A stretch of 64,000 nt of DNA. Source: an uncultured Rubrobacteraceae bacterium. GTDB lineage: Bacteria; Actinomycetota; Rubrobacteria; Rubrobacterales; Rubrobacteraceae. Both the position numbers and the translations under genes were made by a program. Below, one piece after another: positions 31,969-40,480 of this stretch; positions within the stretch are counted from its first letter, which is position 1; each line of letters starts with the position of its first letter. Where the stretch lies: assembly GCA_902806095.1 (NCBI GenBank), contig CADCVF010000053.1:22110-86109 (forward strand), written 5' to 3'. The notes beneath the pieces are model-generated. The model saw only the letters and a program-made list of their open reading frames with translations, did no database searches and was not told the DNA's origin.

Positions 31969-33219
31969 TTGTCGGGATTACGTCGGGTGATAAGTCTTGT
32001 GGTACTGGGCATGGTAGCGGCCCTGGTCGCCGGTTGCGGCGGTGGTGGAGATCAGGGCGGCGGGGGTAGCGGTGGAGGCCAGACGGTAAAGATAGTCAGC
32101 GACCTGCCGCTGCAGGGCGCGAACCGCTTTCAGAGCACCACGATGGTCAACGCCATAGAGATGGCCATAGATGAGCGCAATGGCAAGGCCGGGAACGTCA
32201 ACATCGAGTACGAGTCGCAGGACAATGCCACGGCCCAGGCCGGCCAGTGGGACGAGGCCAAGTGCGCCGAGAATGCCCAGACCGCCGCCCAGGACGAGGA
32301 GATAGTCGGCTGGATCGGCCCGTTCAACTCCGGTTGCGCGGTGGTCGAGATCCCCATCCTCAACGAGGCTGGACTGGGCATGATCAGCCCGGCCAACACC
32401 TACATCGGCCTGACCAAGCCAGGTGGTGAGCCCGACGAGCCGGAGAAGTACTATCCGACGGGCGAGCGCAACTACACCCGCGTAATCGTGGCCGACGACG
32501 AACAGGGCCAGGCTGGCGCCCTCCTGATGGAGGAGGAAGGCGTCGAGTCCGTTTACATCCTCGACGACAAGGAGACCTACGGAAAGGGCCTCGCCGATCA
32601 GGTCCAGCAGAGCGCCGATGAACTCGGTATACAGGTCATAGGCCGCGAGGGCGTCGACACCACAGCGGCCAACTTCCGTTCGGTGATGAACAAGATCGCC
32701 CGGGAAGACCCCGACGCCATCTACTTCGGTGGCATCATAGAGAACAACGCCGCCCAGCTCGTCAAGGACAAGCTCGGGGCCGGTATGAGTAACGACGACG
32801 TCCTCTTTATCGGTCCCGACGGCATCTTCCTCGACGAATTCCTCTCCCAGGGTGGAGAGGCTGCAGAGGGCGCCTACATCACCTTCGGAGGACTGCCTGA
32901 GAGCGAGCTCTCCGACAAGGGTCAGCAGTTCGTCCAGGAATACGAGAGCCGCTACGACGATGAGGTCCAACCCTACACCGCCTACGCTTACGAGGCGGCC
33001 AACGTGATGCTCGATGCCATAGAGCGGGCCTCCAAGAAGGGCGAGGTCACCCGCGAGACGGTGCTGAAGGAGATCTTCGCCACCGAGGATTACAGCGGCG
33101 TCCTCGGCACGTGGAGCTTCGACGAGGACGGCGACACGACCCTTACGGAGCTCTCGGTCCAACGGGTCGAGAACGGTGAGTTCGAGTACCAGCGCACCAT
33201 CGATGCCGGCGAGATGTAG
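31969..33219 (+). CDS. livK: Branched-chain amino acid ABC transporter, substrate-binding lipoprotein
   Basis: A TTG start at 31969 is chosen because AAGGAGGT ends 3 nt before it; the frame is open upstream without support. The 416-residue protein has a lipoprotein signal (LRRVISLVVLGMVAALVAGC) followed by a glycine-rich linker. The LivK/Leu-Ile-Val binding fold comes next: VSDLPLQGANRFQSTTMVNA, AVVEIPILNEAGLGMISPAN, VYILDDKETYGKGLADQVQQ and DAIYFGGIIENNAAQL. It captures amino acids outside the membrane for the LivHMGF transporter encoded directly downstream. Confidence 0.92.
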   Translation: MSGLRRVISLVVLGMVAALVAGCGGGGDQGGGGSGGGQTVKIVSDLPLQGANRFQSTTMVNAIEMAIDERNGKAGNVNIEYESQDNATAQAGQWDEAKCAENAQTAAQDEEIVGWIGPFNSGCAVVEIPILNEAGLGMISPANTYIGLTKPGGEPDEPEKYYPTGERNYTRVIVADDEQGQAGALLMEEEGVESVYILDDKETYGKGLADQVQQSADELGIQVIGREGVDTTAANFRSVMNKIAREDPDAIYFGGIIENNAAQLVKDKLGAGMSNDDVLFIGPDGIFLDEFLSQGGEAAEGAYITFGGLPESELSDKGQQFVQEYESRYDDEVQPYTAYAYEAANVMLDAIERASKKGEVTRETVLKEIFATEDYSGVLGTWSFDEDGDTTLTELSVQRVENGEFEYQRTIDAGEM

Positions 33220-33241
33220 CGCGTCGCCAGGAACGACCATC

Positions 33242-33275
33242 GAACGGGGACCGGATCTTCTCCGGTCCCCCGTTC
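33242..33275 (+). terminator. Hairpin between livK and livH
   Basis: GAACGGGGACCGGA and TCCGGTCCCCCGTTC pair with one bulged C around TCT T-rich loop bases. No T-run follows, so it more likely trims or stabilises the livK mRNA, or attenuates, than fully terminates. This would keep the binding protein more abundant than the membrane parts. Confidence 0.5.
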
Positions 33276-33292
33276 CGGAGTGAGGACCTTGG

Positions 33293-34378
33293 ATGACCAC
33301 GGGTGAGGCCACCAAGACCCGTTCGGCGGCCGTGATCGATGGCATAAAGTCATCGACCTGGTCGTCCCGTATCGCGGTCGCGCTCACGGCGTTCCTGCTC
33401 GTCATGCTCCTGGTGCGGGCCGTCCAGGAACCGGCGCTTTTTACCTCCCAGCTCCTCATCGGCCTGACCAACGGCGCGATCCTGTCGCTCATAGCACTGG
33501 GTTACACGCTCGTCTACGGGATCATCGAGCTGATCAACTTCGCCCACGGCGACAACTTCATGATCGGCTCCTTCGTCGGATTGACCGTACTTTCCGGCAC
33601 GATCTTCGGCCTTGGACTCTTCGCTCCCATCACGATCAACTCGGGAGCCCCCCTGAGGATCCTCGGCGTCCTGATAGCCCTCTTCGTCGCGATGGCGGCC
33701 TGCGGCCTCCTGAACGTCGGGATCGAGCGGGTGGCGTACAAGCCCTTGCGCAACGCGCCGCGGCTGGCCGTCCTGATTACCGCCATCGGCATGTCCTTTA
33801 TCCTGCAGAACGTGGGGCTCGTGTGGAAGGGGCCGATCCAGGTGCCTTTCCCCGAGCTCATCTCCAGCGCCAATATCCTGCCTAGCGACGCGATCATCTT
33901 CCGGTGGAAGGACCTCTTCGTGGTCCTGGTTACCGTGCCGCTGCTCGTCGCCCTCTCCTACTTCATCGGCAGCACGAAGCAGGGGAAGGCGATGCGGGCC
34001 GTTGCCCAGGACAAGGACGCTGCCGCGATGGTCGGTATCAACGTCAACCGCACCATCTCGATAACGTTCCTGCTCGGAGGCATCCTGGCCGGAGCCTCGG
34101 GCGTGATGTACGGTCTCTTCAACGGCATTACCATCTTCAATGTAGGCTTTACCCAGGGACTCTACGCGTTCACAGCAGCCGTCCTTGGCGGTATAGGGAA
34201 CCTCACTGGTGCTGTGGTCGGCGGGCTCCTCATCGGGGTAATCAGCGCGATGTCCGACCAGTACATAGGAACCAGTTGGACGCCGATAGTGATCTTCAGC
34301 GTCCTGATCCTGGTGCTCGTCTTCAGGCCCCGCGGCCTGCTCGGCGATCGCTCGGCGGTGCAGGGAGGGGGCGAATAG
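33293..34378 (+). CDS. livH: Branched-chain amino acid ABC transporter permease LivH
   Basis: A 361-residue inner-membrane permease with 8-9 transmembrane segments. The LivH signatures are NGAILSLIALGYTLVYGIIE, LINFAHGDNFMIGSF, and the EAA-like cytoplasmic loop FIGSTKQGKAMRAVAQDKDA followed by AMVGINVNRTISITF. The N-terminal about 40 residues are longer than usual for the family. It starts at ATG 33293, 73 bp after livK, and is followed 2 bp later by livM. It forms the channel with LivM. Confidence 0.92.
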   Translation: MTTGEATKTRSAAVIDGIKSSTWSSRIAVALTAFLLVMLLVRAVQEPALFTSQLLIGLTNGAILSLIALGYTLVYGIIELINFAHGDNFMIGSFVGLTVLSGTIFGLGLFAPITINSGAPLRILGVLIALFVAMAACGLLNVGIERVAYKPLRNAPRLAVLITAIGMSFILQNVGLVWKGPIQVPFPELISSANILPSDAIIFRWKDLFVVLVTVPLLVALSYFIGSTKQGKAMRAVAQDKDAAAMVGINVNRTISITFLLGGILAGASGVMYGLFNGITIFNVGFTQGLYAFTAAVLGGIGNLTGAVVGGLLIGVISAMSDQYIGTSWTPIVIFSVLILVLVFRPRGLLGDRSAVQGGGE

Positions 34379-34380
34379 TA

Positions 34381-35562
34381 ATGGAGCGGCTCAGGAAGTT
34401 CGCGCTCCCGGCGATCCTGATCGTGGTCGCGTTCCTGTTCCCGCCCATCAACGCGTTCCTGGAGAGCACGGTCGATGTAAACCTGATGTACCCGGCGATA
34501 ATCGTCGCCGTCTACGTCATGCTTGCCCTCGGCCTGAACATCGTTGTCGGATTCGCGGGCCTCCTCGACCTTGGCTTCGTGGCTTTCTACGCCCTCGGCG
34601 CCTACGTAGTCGGCTGGCTAGCTTCGTCCCACTTCAGGCAGGTCAGCATCTCCTTCGGTTCGACCGCGACCTCCCTGACAGGGGGCGAACTCCCTGGCAT
34701 ACACCTCTCGTTCTGGCTGATCCTGATTATCGCGGGGGCTTTCACCGGCCTGTGCGGCATGATCATCGGCGCCCCTACCCTCAGGTTGCGCGGGGATTAC
34801 CTGGCGATAGTGACCCTTGGCTTCGGGGAGATCATCCCGCGCTTCTTCCAGAACGCCGGAGATCTCTGGGGCTTCAACCTGACCAACGGCACAATCGGCA
34901 TCAAGGCCATAGACTCGCCAGGTTTCCCGTTCCTGCCCGAGTCTATGATCGCCTGGCAGCGCTTCGGTACGTTGGACCTGAACCCGTGGTACTACACGAT
35001 TTTGGTCCTGGTTCTCATCACCGTCTACGTGAACATACGTCTCAGGGACTCCAAGCTCGGGCGGGCCTGGATCTCCGTGCGCGAGGACGAGACGGCGGCA
35101 GCCGCGATGGGCATCAACCCGGTGACGACCAAGCTGTGGGCCTACGCCATGGGGGCTGTTTTCGGAGGCCTGGCAGGCGCTTACTACGGGGCGTTCATAA
35201 AGAACATCTTCCCGACGAGCTTCTCGTTCAACATCTCCATCCTGATACTTTGCATGGTTATCCTGGGCGGTATGGGAAGCATCTACGGTGTGATCCTTGG
35301 CGCGGTCGCCTTGCAGGGCCTCAACTTCTACCTGCTCCCGCAGTTAAACGAGTGGGTCCACGCCATGGGCGACGCGGTCGGGAGTCCGGCCCTCAGCGGC
35401 TTGGACCTCCCGAAGTATAACTTCTTCCTATTTGGCATCATCCTGGTATTGATGATGCTCCTTAGACCGGAGGGGATCATCCCCAACCGCCAGCGGGCGG
35501 AGGAGCTGCACGACGAGGATGCCACGACCGGCGATGCGATGAGTGGGCGGGCCCGTGCCTGA
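34381..35562 (+). CDS. livM: Branched-chain amino acid ABC transporter permease LivM
   Basis: 393 residues from ATG 34381. A longer frame upstream overlaps livH and is not real. LivM features are GLNIVVGFAGLLDLGFVAFY, GAPTLRLRGDYLAIVTLGFG followed by EIIPRFFQNAG, and the coupling loop LRDSKLGRAWISVREDETAA AMGIN. There are about ten transmembrane segments. The C-terminal tail (RPEGIIPNRQRAEEL...) is cytoplasmic. Its end overlaps the start of livG by 20 bp, consistent with coupled translation. Confidence 0.92.
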   Translation: MERLRKFALPAILIVVAFLFPPINAFLESTVDVNLMYPAIIVAVYVMLALGLNIVVGFAGLLDLGFVAFYALGAYVVGWLASSHFRQVSISFGSTATSLTGGELPGIHLSFWLILIIAGAFTGLCGMIIGAPTLRLRGDYLAIVTLGFGEIIPRFFQNAGDLWGFNLTNGTIGIKAIDSPGFPFLPESMIAWQRFGTLDLNPWYYTILVLVLITVYVNIRLRDSKLGRAWISVREDETAAAAMGINPVTTKLWAYAMGAVFGGLAGAYYGAFIKNIFPTSFSFNISILILCMVILGGMGSIYGVILGAVALQGLNFYLLPQLNEWVHAMGDAVGSPALSGLDLPKYNFFLFGIILVLMMLLRPEGIIPNRQRAEELHDEDATTGDAMSGRARA

Positions 35563-36349
35563 GACGGAGAACGGCCCCGCCTCGAACATACTCGATGCCC
35601 GCGGCATCACCAAGGTATTCGGCGGGCTCGTGGCGGTCAGTTCCGTGGACTTCGACATCCCAGAGCTTTCCATCGTCAGCCTGATCGGGCCCAACGGCGC
35701 CGGTAAGACCACGTTCTTCAACATGGTGAGCGGGCTCTACGAGGTCTCCTCGGGTAACTTCACCTTTCTAGGCCGCGACATAACGCGCTACGGAGCCCAC
35801 CGCAGGGCCCAGATGGGTATCGGTCGCACCTTCCAGAACATCCGGCTCTTCGGCACCATGAGCGCGCTGGACAACGTGCTCGCCGGGATGCACACGCGTC
35901 TTAAAGGAAGCATCGTCGGTGCCATATTCAACACGCCGGGATCGCGTCGCGAGGAACGCGAAGCCCGCGAGAGGGCCGCGGAGCTACTGGACTTCGCCGG
36001 CATACAGGGACGAGAGGTGTTCGCAAAGAACCTCTCTTACGGGGACCAGCGGAGGCTAGAGATAGCCAGGGCCCTGGCCTCCGAGCCGAAGCTCCTGCTG
36101 CTGGACGAGCCGACGGCCGGGATGAACCCGCAAGAGACGGCGCGCCTGACGGAGCTCATCGGCAGGTTAAGGGAGGAGCGGGGGATAGCCGTGCTGCTCA
36201 TCGAGCACGAGATGCGCGTCGTCATGAGCATCTCCGACAGGGTGACGGTGCTGGATCACGGGGAGAAGATCTCCGAGGGTTCACCATCCGAGGTGCGCCA
36301 GGACCCGAAGGTGATAGAAGCCTACCTCGGAACAGCCAGGACGGGCTAG
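35543..36349 (+). CDS. livG: Branched-chain amino acid ABC transporter ATPase LivG
   Basis: A 268-residue ABC ATPase: Walker A GPNGAGKTTFFNMVSGLY, the LivG-specific GIGRTFQNIRLFGTMSALDN Q-loop region, signature LSYGDQRRLEIARAL, Walker B LLLLDEPTAGMNP, and H-loop LLIEHEMRVV. Start GTG 35543 lies within the end of livM; GTG 35555 is an alternative that gives MPETENG. It energises LivHM together with LivF, encoded 1 bp downstream. Confidence 0.92.
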   Translation: MGGPVPETENGPASNILDARGITKVFGGLVAVSSVDFDIPELSIVSLIGPNGAGKTTFFNMVSGLYEVSSGNFTFLGRDITRYGAHRRAQMGIGRTFQNIRLFGTMSALDNVLAGMHTRLKGSIVGAIFNTPGSRREEREARERAAELLDFAGIQGREVFAKNLSYGDQRRLEIARALASEPKLLLLDEPTAGMNPQETARLTELIGRLREERGIAVLLIEHEMRVVMSISDRVTVLDHGEKISEGSPSEVRQDPKVIEAYLGTARTG

Positions 36350-36350
36350 C

Positions 36351-37064
36351 ATGCCCCTCCTAGAACTGGACAACGTCCACAGCTACTACGGACACATCCA
36401 GGCCTTGCGCGGCATCTCGCTGACCGTCGATGAGGGCGAGGTCGTCACCCTCATCGGCTCCAACGGGGCCGGCAAGACTACCACACTGCGCTCCATCCAC
36501 GGCGTATTGCCGCCGAGGGAGGGCAGGATCCTGTTCTCCGGAGAGGAGATCCAGGGTTTGCCGGCCCACGGCATGATCTCCAAGGGTATCTCCCAGAGCC
36601 CTGAGGGGCGCAAGATCTTCCACCGCATGACGGTCCGCGAGAACCTGGAGATGGGTGCTTATCACAGGAACGATCGCGCTGGCGTACATGAGGACATAGA
36701 CCGCGTCTTCGAACTCTTCCCGCGCCTCCAGGAACGCTTCAAGCAGGAGGCCGGTACTATGTCGGGCGGCGAACAGCAGATGCTCGCGATCGGCCGCGCC
36801 CTCATGAGCCGTCCGAAACTGTTGCTACTCGACGAACCCTCCATGGGATTGGCCCCCGTACTCGTCGAACGCATCTTCCAGACCATCGAAGAGATCAACA
36901 AACAGGGCACCACGATCCTGCTCGTCGAGCAAAACGCCAACGTCGCGCTCGAGATCGCCACCCGCGGCTACGTCCTGGAGACGGGTACCATCGTCAATGA
37001 AGCACCAGCGAGCGAACTCCGCGAAGACCCTAAGGTCCGCGAAGCGTACCTGGGCGAGATCTAG
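36351..37064 (+). CDS. livF: Branched-chain amino acid ABC transporter ATPase LivF
   Basis: A 237-residue ABC ATPase, normal LivF length. Walker A is GSNGAGKTTTLRSIHGVL, then GISQSPEGRKIFHRMTVREN with the LivF-type Q-loop, signature MSGGEQQMLAIGRALM, Walker B LLLLDEPSMGLAP, and H-loop-like LLVEQNANVAL. It is the last gene of the livKHMGF operon. The cluster is complete, so branched-chain amino-acid uptake should be functional. Confidence 0.92.
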   Translation: MPLLELDNVHSYYGHIQALRGISLTVDEGEVVTLIGSNGAGKTTTLRSIHGVLPPREGRILFSGEEIQGLPAHGMISKGISQSPEGRKIFHRMTVRENLEMGAYHRNDRAGVHEDIDRVFELFPRLQERFKQEAGTMSGGEQQMLAIGRALMSRPKLLLLDEPSMGLAPVLVERIFQTIEEINKQGTTILLVEQNANVALEIATRGYVLETGTIVNEAPASELREDPKVREAYLGEI

Positions 37065-37346
37065 AGCCAATTCTTCACAGAACAACTAGGCTTTGGCCTG
37101 CTTTACTGTATACTGCGAGTATGTACGTTGTGTATTCAATACCAGACCGCCAATGATGGACCTCTCGTGTTTCGCACCTTCTTTCAGGCTCAAGCAGCTC
37201 GCTTGGAGCGGCTACGGGTTCGGGCACACCACGCTCAGGGAGCCTGGAGACTTGCGTGGGACCGTTATCGGAAAGAAGGGCCGGTTCCGGGGTCTCGGGA
37301 CATCGACAGGAGGTGATGCTTAGAGACCGATCCGGAAAGGTGATCC
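37065..37346. other. Intergenic region after the liv operon
   Basis: Contains TATACT at 37109-37114, followed after 6 nt by ATG 37121, which opens only 11 codons, and then a TTG-started 62-codon frame (37128-37316) rich in Arg and Ala that I cannot support as a gene. No terminator hairpin is obvious after livF. Confidence 0.35.
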
Positions 37347-37793
37347 ATGTCCCTCGACCTGCGGGCAGACCTGTACGAGGCCTGCCAACGAGTCTCCCCA
37401 ACACATCCAGACTACGCGACTCTACCCATTGAGGACGGCTTCGACTGGTCCTCCCTCTCCCGCTGCCCCTTCGATAGCCTTTACCTGATAGTCTTCCGTT
37501 CCCTGCGACGCCCCGAGGCGGACCTCGACCTCCTGCGCGAGCTCGACGACCGTGCCTACGAGGAGGCCCTGGCCTCAGGCGGCCTCCTCAGCTACTTCAA
37601 AGGCCACGCGAACGAGCGGGGCCAGTGCCTGTCTTTCTGCCTCTGGGAGACCGGAGAGCAGGCCAGAAAAGCATCAGGAGCCCCAAGGCACAGATCCGCC
37701 GCCAGCATCACCGCACAGACCTACCTCACCTACACGCTAGAACGCTATCGGTTGAAGAAGCAAGGAGACAACCTCGTCTTCGAGCGAATCTAG
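37347..37793 (+). CDS. Hypothetical protein, 148 residues
   Basis: ATG 37347 is preceded by GGAAAGGTG. The protein has an N-terminal helix (LRADLYEACQRVSPTHPDYA), a FDWSSLSRCPFDSLYLIVFR segment, and then YFKGHANERGQCLSFCLWET and a SAASITAQTYLTYTLERYRL end. It could be a small soluble enzyme-like fold with conserved cysteines, but no family is recognised. It lies alone between livF and polA, and codon use looks like the neighbours. Confidence 0.55.
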   Translation: MSLDLRADLYEACQRVSPTHPDYATLPIEDGFDWSSLSRCPFDSLYLIVFRSLRRPEADLDLLRELDDRAYEEALASGGLLSYFKGHANERGQCLSFCLWETGEQARKASGAPRHRSAASITAQTYLTYTLERYRLKKQGDNLVFERI

Positions 37794-37825
37794 CACCGTC
37801 AGAGATTGGCTATCAGCCACGAAAA

Positions 37826-37863
37826 GCTGACCGCTGACAGCTTGCAATGAGGTCATTGACCTC
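37826..37863 (+). repeat. GCTGACCGCTGACAGC tract plus hairpin upstream of polA (repeat family G)
   Basis: Two GCTGAC words are followed by the 6-bp stem hairpin GAGGTC-ATT-GACCTC (37849-37863), immediately before the polA promoter. The combination of GCTGA words and a short perfect hairpin is the same as at 49820 and 51854. Confidence 0.5.
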
Positions 37864-37885
37864 TTTGCAGACCCACTCCCTCCGG

Positions 37886-37891
37886 TATAAT
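37886..37891 (+). promoter_or_regulatory. TATAAT -10 box of polA, implying a leaderless mRNA
   Basis: A consensus TATAAT ends 1 nt before the annotated-style ATG 37893. Transcription would begin about 7 nt downstream, exactly at GTG 37899, which is in frame. The real polA start is therefore probably the GTG, on a leaderless transcript. Confidence 0.55.
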
Positions 37892-37892
37892 C

Positions 37893-40397
37893 ATGCCGGT
37901 GCGAGTTTATCTTATCGACGGCTACTCACTGCTGTACAGGGCTTTCTACGCGTTGCCGCAGAGCATAAGCACCTCTAGCGGCCTACCGACGAACGCCCTC
38001 TACGGTTTCACGAGCATGCTGCTCAAGTTGCTCGACTCTGAAGAAAAAGTGGGGCTTGGGGTCGTATGGGATGGGGGGATGCCGAAGTTCAGGTTGGAGA
38101 TCTTCCCGGAGTACAAGGCGCAGCGCTCGGCCATGCCCGAGGAGCTCAGGTCGCAGCTCGACCACATGGATGAGATCCTCGAAGCCATGAATATCCCTGC
38201 CATCAGGGCTGAGGGCTTCGAGGCCGACGACGCCCTCGCGACGATGTCGCGCCAGGTGCCTGAAGGCGTGGAGCTTTTCATAGTCACCGGTGACCAGGAC
38301 GCCATGCAGCTCGTCGACGGAAAGGTCAAGGTGCTGCGTACCACCCGCGGCGTCTCGGAGACGAAGACGTACGGCAGGGACGAGGTCGTCGAGGAGTACG
38401 GCGTTACGCCGGAGCAGATCCCAGACTACAAAGCCCTCACGGGAGACTCCTCGGACAACATCCCCGGCGTGCGGGGTATAGGTCCCAAGGGAGCGGCGAA
38501 CCTGCTCAAGCAGTTCGGGTCCCTGGACGGTGTCTACGAGAACCTGGAGAACATCTCCGCGAAGGGCACGCGCAACAAGCTGGAAGAAGGCAGGGAGAGC
38601 GCGTTTATGTCGCTCGAGCTGGCGAGGATGCGCTTCGACGTGCCGGTGAAGTTCGACCCCGAAAAGCTCCATTTCGAGGGCGTCTCACCCGAGATCCGAG
38701 ACATTACCAGGCGCTACGAGTTCCGCACCCTGGAGTCTCGACTAACCGAGTTGCCCGTCGCAGGAGGAGAGGAGCTCCCGCCGCTCGAACGCCTGGAGGT
38801 ACGTGTCTCCGACGAGCCCGTCGAGTTGACCTTCGAACCCGTGGCTGCAGCCCCTGTCGAGGATGAGAGCGGGCGCTGGTGTGTCGCCGTCTCGGAGGAC
38901 GAAGTGCGTCTCGCTGACGGTCTGCCTGACGGCCCCGTCAAGGGGCACGATTCCAAGAGGCTCGGGGTGCGGGGCGCGGATTTCGACACCTACCTCGCAG
39001 CGTACCTCATCAAGCCGGGGCTTGGGAGCTACGAGCTGGAGACGCTCGCCGCGGAGCGGGGAGTGGCTGGGGTCGAGGTCGACCATGAGGACCGGGCGAT
39101 CACCGAGGCTGCGAGGAGGGCTGCGCTGGTGTACGCGCTCTCGCCGAGGCTCGAGGAAGAGTTGGAAGAGATGGGGCTCGCCAGGCTCTACTACGACGTC
39201 GAGCTCCCGCTCGCCGACGTGCTAGGGGGGATAGAGGAGGTCGGGATGCCCGTCGACGCCTCTACCCTCGAGGTGGTCGGAGAGGAGCTGGAGGGACGCA
39301 TCTCGGACCTGGAGCAACATATCTACGAAGACGTTGGTCACCCCTTCAACATAGGGTCACCCAAGCAACTCGGCGAGGTCCTCTTCGAGGAGATGGGCAT
39401 ACCACCCGTCAGAAAGACCAAGACCGGCTACTCCACAGACGCCAAGGTCTTGCAGCAGCTCGCCATAGAATATCCCGTGGCCGACCGCATAATCGAGTAC
39501 CGCGAGTTGACCAAGCTCAGGGGCACCTACATAGATGGGCTGGTCAAGCTCATCTCCAAAGAAGGCCGCATACACAGCACCCTGCACCAGACACGGGCTG
39601 CCACCGGTCGTCTCTCGAGTGACTCGCCCAACTTGCAGAACATTCCTGTGCGCACAGCGATGGGAGTGCGGATCAGAGACGCGTTCACCGCTTCGCCGGG
39701 CCGCAAGCTCGTGGTCGCCGACTACTCCCAGATAGAGCTCAGGATCCTGGCCCACATGACCGAAGAACCGGCGCTCGTCGAGTCATTCACCAGCGGCGAG
39801 GACATACACACGCGCACCGCCTCAGAGGTCTTCGACGTGCGCATGGAGAGCGTGACGTCCGAGCTCAGGCGGAGGGCGAAGATGGTCAATTTCGGCATCC
39901 TGTATGGCATCTCGGGATTCGGGCTGGCGACGAGGCTCGGGAACGTGCACCCGGCAGAGGCCGAGCGGTACATCAGACGCTACTTCGAGCGCTACCCGAG
40001 GGTGACCGAGTTCATGCAGGAGACCCTCGAGGAGGCCGAGGAGCTTGGGTACTCGACGACGCTCTTCGGGAGGCGACGGTACGTGCCCGAGCTGAGGAAC
40101 GCGAACAAGAACGTTAGGAAGCTCGGGGAGAGGATCGCCTTCAACGCCCGCGTGCAGGGGACCGCAGCAGATATCATCAAGGTCGCGATGGTGGACCTCG
40201 CGCCGCGGCTTGGTTCTCTCGGGGCTGATATGATCATGCAGGTACACGACGAGCTCGTCTTCGATGTCGACGAGGATAGAGTCGATGAGGTCGCAGGCCT
40301 CGCCGTAGACAGGATGGTCGCGGCTTATGACCTGAGGCCACCGCTCGAGGTCGAGGCCAAGGTCGGAGACCGTTGGGGGCAGGTGAGTCCTCTGTAG
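37893..40397 (+). CDS. polA: DNA polymerase I
   Basis: An 834-residue family A polymerase. Residues about 1-290 are the 5'-3' exonuclease (YLIDGYSLLYRAFYALP, EGFEADDALATM, TGDQDAMQLV, GDSSDNIPGVRGIGPKGA). The middle domain (about 310-460) lacks the D-x-E and other metal ligands of a 3'-5' exonuclease, so proofreading is probably absent, as in Taq. The polymerase has motif A VVADYSQIELRILAHM, motif B RRRAKMVNFGILYGISGFGL and motif C MQVHDELVFDV. It fills gaps in replication and in excision repair beside the uvr genes. The start may be GTG 37899 rather than ATG 37893 because of the adjacent -10 box. Confidence 0.95.
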   Translation: MPVRVYLIDGYSLLYRAFYALPQSISTSSGLPTNALYGFTSMLLKLLDSEEKVGLGVVWDGGMPKFRLEIFPEYKAQRSAMPEELRSQLDHMDEILEAMNIPAIRAEGFEADDALATMSRQVPEGVELFIVTGDQDAMQLVDGKVKVLRTTRGVSETKTYGRDEVVEEYGVTPEQIPDYKALTGDSSDNIPGVRGIGPKGAANLLKQFGSLDGVYENLENISAKGTRNKLEEGRESAFMSLELARMRFDVPVKFDPEKLHFEGVSPEIRDITRRYEFRTLESRLTELPVAGGEELPPLERLEVRVSDEPVELTFEPVAAAPVEDESGRWCVAVSEDEVRLADGLPDGPVKGHDSKRLGVRGADFDTYLAAYLIKPGLGSYELETLAAERGVAGVEVDHEDRAITEAARRAALVYALSPRLEEELEEMGLARLYYDVELPLADVLGGIEEVGMPVDASTLEVVGEELEGRISDLEQHIYEDVGHPFNIGSPKQLGEVLFEEMGIPPVRKTKTGYSTDAKVLQQLAIEYPVADRIIEYRELTKLRGTYIDGLVKLISKEGRIHSTLHQTRAATGRLSSDSPNLQNIPVRTAMGVRIRDAFTASPGRKLVVADYSQIELRILAHMTEEPALVESFTSGEDIHTRTASEVFDVRMESVTSELRRRAKMVNFGILYGISGFGLATRLGNVHPAEAERYIRRYFERYPRVTEFMQETLEEAEELGYSTTLFGRRRYVPELRNANKNVRKLGERIAFNARVQGTAADIIKVAMVDLAPRLGSLGADMIMQVHDELVFDVDEDRVDEVAGLAVDRMVAAYDLRPPLEVEAKVGDRWGQVSPL

Positions 40398-40435
40398 GCC
40401 GAACCAGAGCCCGGTTTTCGCGGGCTGAATTGCTG

Positions 40436-40441
40436 TATAAT
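40436..40441 (+). promoter_or_regulatory. TATAAT -10 box of rpsA
   Basis: A consensus TATAAT lies 39 bp before the rpsA ATG, predicting a 5' leader of about 32 nt containing AAAGGAAAG as ribosome-binding site. Unlike polA and uvrC, this gene has a normal leader. Confidence 0.55.
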
Positions 40442-40480
40442 CTGCACCCGTAAAGCAAAGTAAAGGAAAGCAACTGTTTC

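Noticed and set aside
31978..33492. Minus-strand ORF of 504 codons opposite livK
   Set aside because: The plus strand encodes a clear LivK lipoprotein in an operon. The antisense frame is open because of third-position GC bias.
33904..34380. N-terminal extension of livM into livH
   Set aside because: It overlaps livH in another frame. LivM homology begins at ATG 34381.
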